A program made the translations under genes and the position numbers. From Monilinia fructicola (taxonomy: Eukaryota > Ascomycota > Leotiomycetes > Helotiales > Sclerotiniaceae): 64,000 bases of DNA. Positions 62,150 through 64,000 of this stretch are shown one piece after another; the first letter of the stretch is position 1, and every line of letters starts with the position of its first letter. The stretch is taken from NCBI GenBank assembly GCA_008692225.1, contig VICG01000002.1, forward strand, positions 1,442,001 to 1,506,000, read 5' to 3'. The notes beneath the pieces were generated by a model. That model had not been told where the DNA came from. It did not search any database and worked only from the letters and a program-made list of their open reading frames with translations.

Positions 62150-63948
62150 ATGTTCTCAATCATTTCGTTACTGTTGTTCCTTCATTTGAGTCTCTTCTCG
62201 CAAGCTCAACTCACCGGTCCAGTTGGCCCAACCACTCCTCTCTCCGAAAAGACGGTCGAGTGCAACATACTCACTCTGAATCCCTCCTTCGACCCCCTCA
62301 CCGACGATGTCTCGATCCCCATCACCAACACCTTTACTTCGTGTGTTCAAAAACATGCTGGCAGTCGTCTGATCGTTCCTGCTGGAAACTACACCCTGAA
62401 GTCTATTATTGTCCTGAGCAATGGGACGAATTGGGCTTTTCAACTCGATGGATTGATTACCGCGCAATATTTTGCTAATTATACTGGGTATGAGGTGCCA
62501 TATCTCGTGCCCAGAGAGAGAATCCTAGAGGGATTTGCGGGCGTAGAACTGTTGAATAGGTATGTGATGCCAAGGAAGGTTCTGGGTGCTGGGGATTCGG
62601 GTGTTGAGGTGTCGAATAGTACTATCAACGGAGAGGGCGATGGAGAATTTTTGCAAAATTTCATCGTTATTGTCAATGGTGAGATGATTACCCTGAATCG
62701 TTGGATCATTCTGTACTAAACCATCTCCAGCTGTTGACTTCGAATTCTACTCTTCGAATGGTCTTGGAGCTATTCAAGGTCAAGGTTATCTCTACCGCAT
62801 TTCTGGAAAGTCAGTTCCTCTCCACTTTCCCATTCCTCATTTTGAAGTCATCTACTGATTATTCCCCAGTACCAACCGTCCTCGACTACTCCGTCTCATT
62901 TCCCCTATTAACGCCTCAGTTCATGATCTCCTCCTCATAGACAGTCCCAAATTTCACTTTGTATTTGATTTCGGCGAGAATATCGAAGTGTATCACCTGA
63001 CCATCCGTGGAGCTAACTTGGGATCTTATGATGGTATTGATGCGATTGGAACGAATTATTGGATTCATGATAATGAGGTGTGTATTTTGAAGTCTCTGGG
63101 GTGTGACTAAATTTGGTGTCAGAAAAAGAGACTAATGGGTGTTGGACAGGTGACAAATAGAGATGAATGCGTATCTGTAAAAAGCCCTTCGCATAATGCT
63201 CTAGTGGAAAATCTGGTTTGTAACCAAGTGGGCTCGGGAATCTCAATAGGCAGTTTGAATGTATCAGCTGAGATATCAAATATTGTAAATGCTCCCCCTC
63301 ACCTCTCTTACCTTTAAGTACTAACCTCGAATCTAGCACGCACGCAACATAGCCGTCCTCGGCGGTAACTCAGTCTCTTTCATTAAAACCTACCCTGGTG
63401 GCTCAGGCTACGTGAAAAACATCCTCTGGGAGAACTTCCGCTCCAAAGCTTCTCTCTACGGCGTTAACATAAACCAATACTGGCAAAAAACCACTACCCC
63501 AGACGACGGTGCGGTGGCCCTATCCAACATAACCTTTCGCAACTTCAGCGGATCCATCGCAAACGGCGTCGCACGCCCCCCCTTATACCTCATCGCCTCA
63601 GATTATGCACCCGCCACGGACATCACCGTGGAGGACGTGACCATCTGGACCGAAGCGGGAAGCTCGGTGGTAAACAAGATATCGAATATCTTCGGCTCGG
63701 GCGACAATGTGTATGGGGCTAATGACGGTATTGTGAGCTTGGCGTCGGGCGAAGATGCAAAATCGAAAACGTACACCAGCACGTATACGATTACCAGCAA
63801 GCCAACGGGATGGGCAACACCGACTTGGCCGGCGTGGGCTGCCCCAACGACGGGCTACGGCACTACGGATGCGATTCCGGTTTATACGCCTGCGCCGTTG
63901 TGGAAACCGCAGGGAGATTATGATAAGCATTATTGGGGGGATTTCTAG
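62150..63948 (+). CDS. Secreted GH28 rhamnogalacturonase
   Basis: Six exons (62150-62559, 62620-62678, 62731-62809, 62870-63077, 63150-63284, 63337-63948) give 500 aa. The first 19 residues (MFSIISLLLFLHLSLFSQA) form a signal peptide. The mature start QLTGPVGPTTPLSEKTVECN matches fungal rhamnogalacturonan hydrolases, which cut the rhamnose-galacturonate backbone of pectin. The parallel beta-helix core shows DSPKFHFVFDFGENIEVYHL, DGIDAIGTNYW (237-247) and NRDECVSVKSP (255-265), which hold the acidic active-site residues. N-glycosylation sequons are frequent. The C-terminal extension is rich in Thr, Pro and Trp, perhaps a linker. Intron 1 is a stop-free 60 bp segment. Its removal gives LLNSTINGEGDG as in homologues. 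The gene is intact and suggests growth on plant cell walls. Confidence 0.93.
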
Positions 63949-64000
63949 AGGTTTCATGCGATGGTAGCGTGGTGTCGGGAAGGAGAATTGTATATAGATG

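Overview
The window is nuclear DNA of a filamentous ascomycete. The evidence is short GT-AG introns (44-119 bp) in almost every recognisable gene, fungal families (TIM50, PSF3, MnSOD, plant-type O-methyltransferase, fungal rhodopsin-domain protein, GH28 rhamnogalacturonase) and an AT-saturated block typical of repeat-induced point mutation (RIP). Plant cell wall enzymes, the 2EXR/F-box-like families and the general look of the proteins suggest a plant-associated Leotiomycete, but that rank is an inference. No rRNA, tRNA or CRISPR was found.

Layout. 0-10.6 kb: a 2EXR-type protein (-), mitochondrial TIM50 (+) and an intact seven-exon Baeyer-Villiger-type monooxygenase (-). 10.6-14.2 kb: repeat-rich DNA with a TA-flanked 251 bp MITE, a palindrome present again as a direct copy, and a possible hAT-type end. 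14.2-19.4 kb: an intact NmrA-like reductase and, beside it on the same strand, the wreck of a highly reducing polyketide synthase (KS, perhaps MT, KR and ACP fragments with many stops). With the monooxygenase this looks like a decayed secondary-metabolite locus. 20.7-31.5 kb: a pirin and several uncharacterised small genes. 32.4-34.1 kb: MnSOD and the GINS subunit PSF3, divergent from a 297 bp shared promoter. 35.19-39.47 kb: a complete but RIP-degraded LTR element (166 bp LTRs, 5 bp target duplication GTTAT) that holds a 1.6 kb inverted-repeat structure whose two ends are each a 155 bp MITE. 40-49.7 kb: an O-methyltransferase, a rhodopsin-domain membrane protein, small hypothetical genes, an F-box-like protein and a zinc-ribbon/SDR protein. 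50-54 kb: a broken gene and a three-exon 424 aa hypothetical. 57.6-64 kb: a nitrilase with two chained uORFs, a second 2EXR-type gene and a six-exon secreted rhamnogalacturonase.

The most unusual property is in the coding sequences. Seven accessory genes are open over their whole length only if one short tandem insertion is discounted (two in one gene): extra A, A, T, G, A in homopolymers, an extra CT, a 5 bp and a 7 bp tandem duplication. Every event is an insertion, while TIM50, MnSOD, PSF3, the monooxygenase, NmrA, nitrilase and GH28 are clean. This is either a systematic assembly fault or a real insertion-biased mutation process. Exon boundaries below were worked out by hand from GT/AG sites, phase and family continuity.
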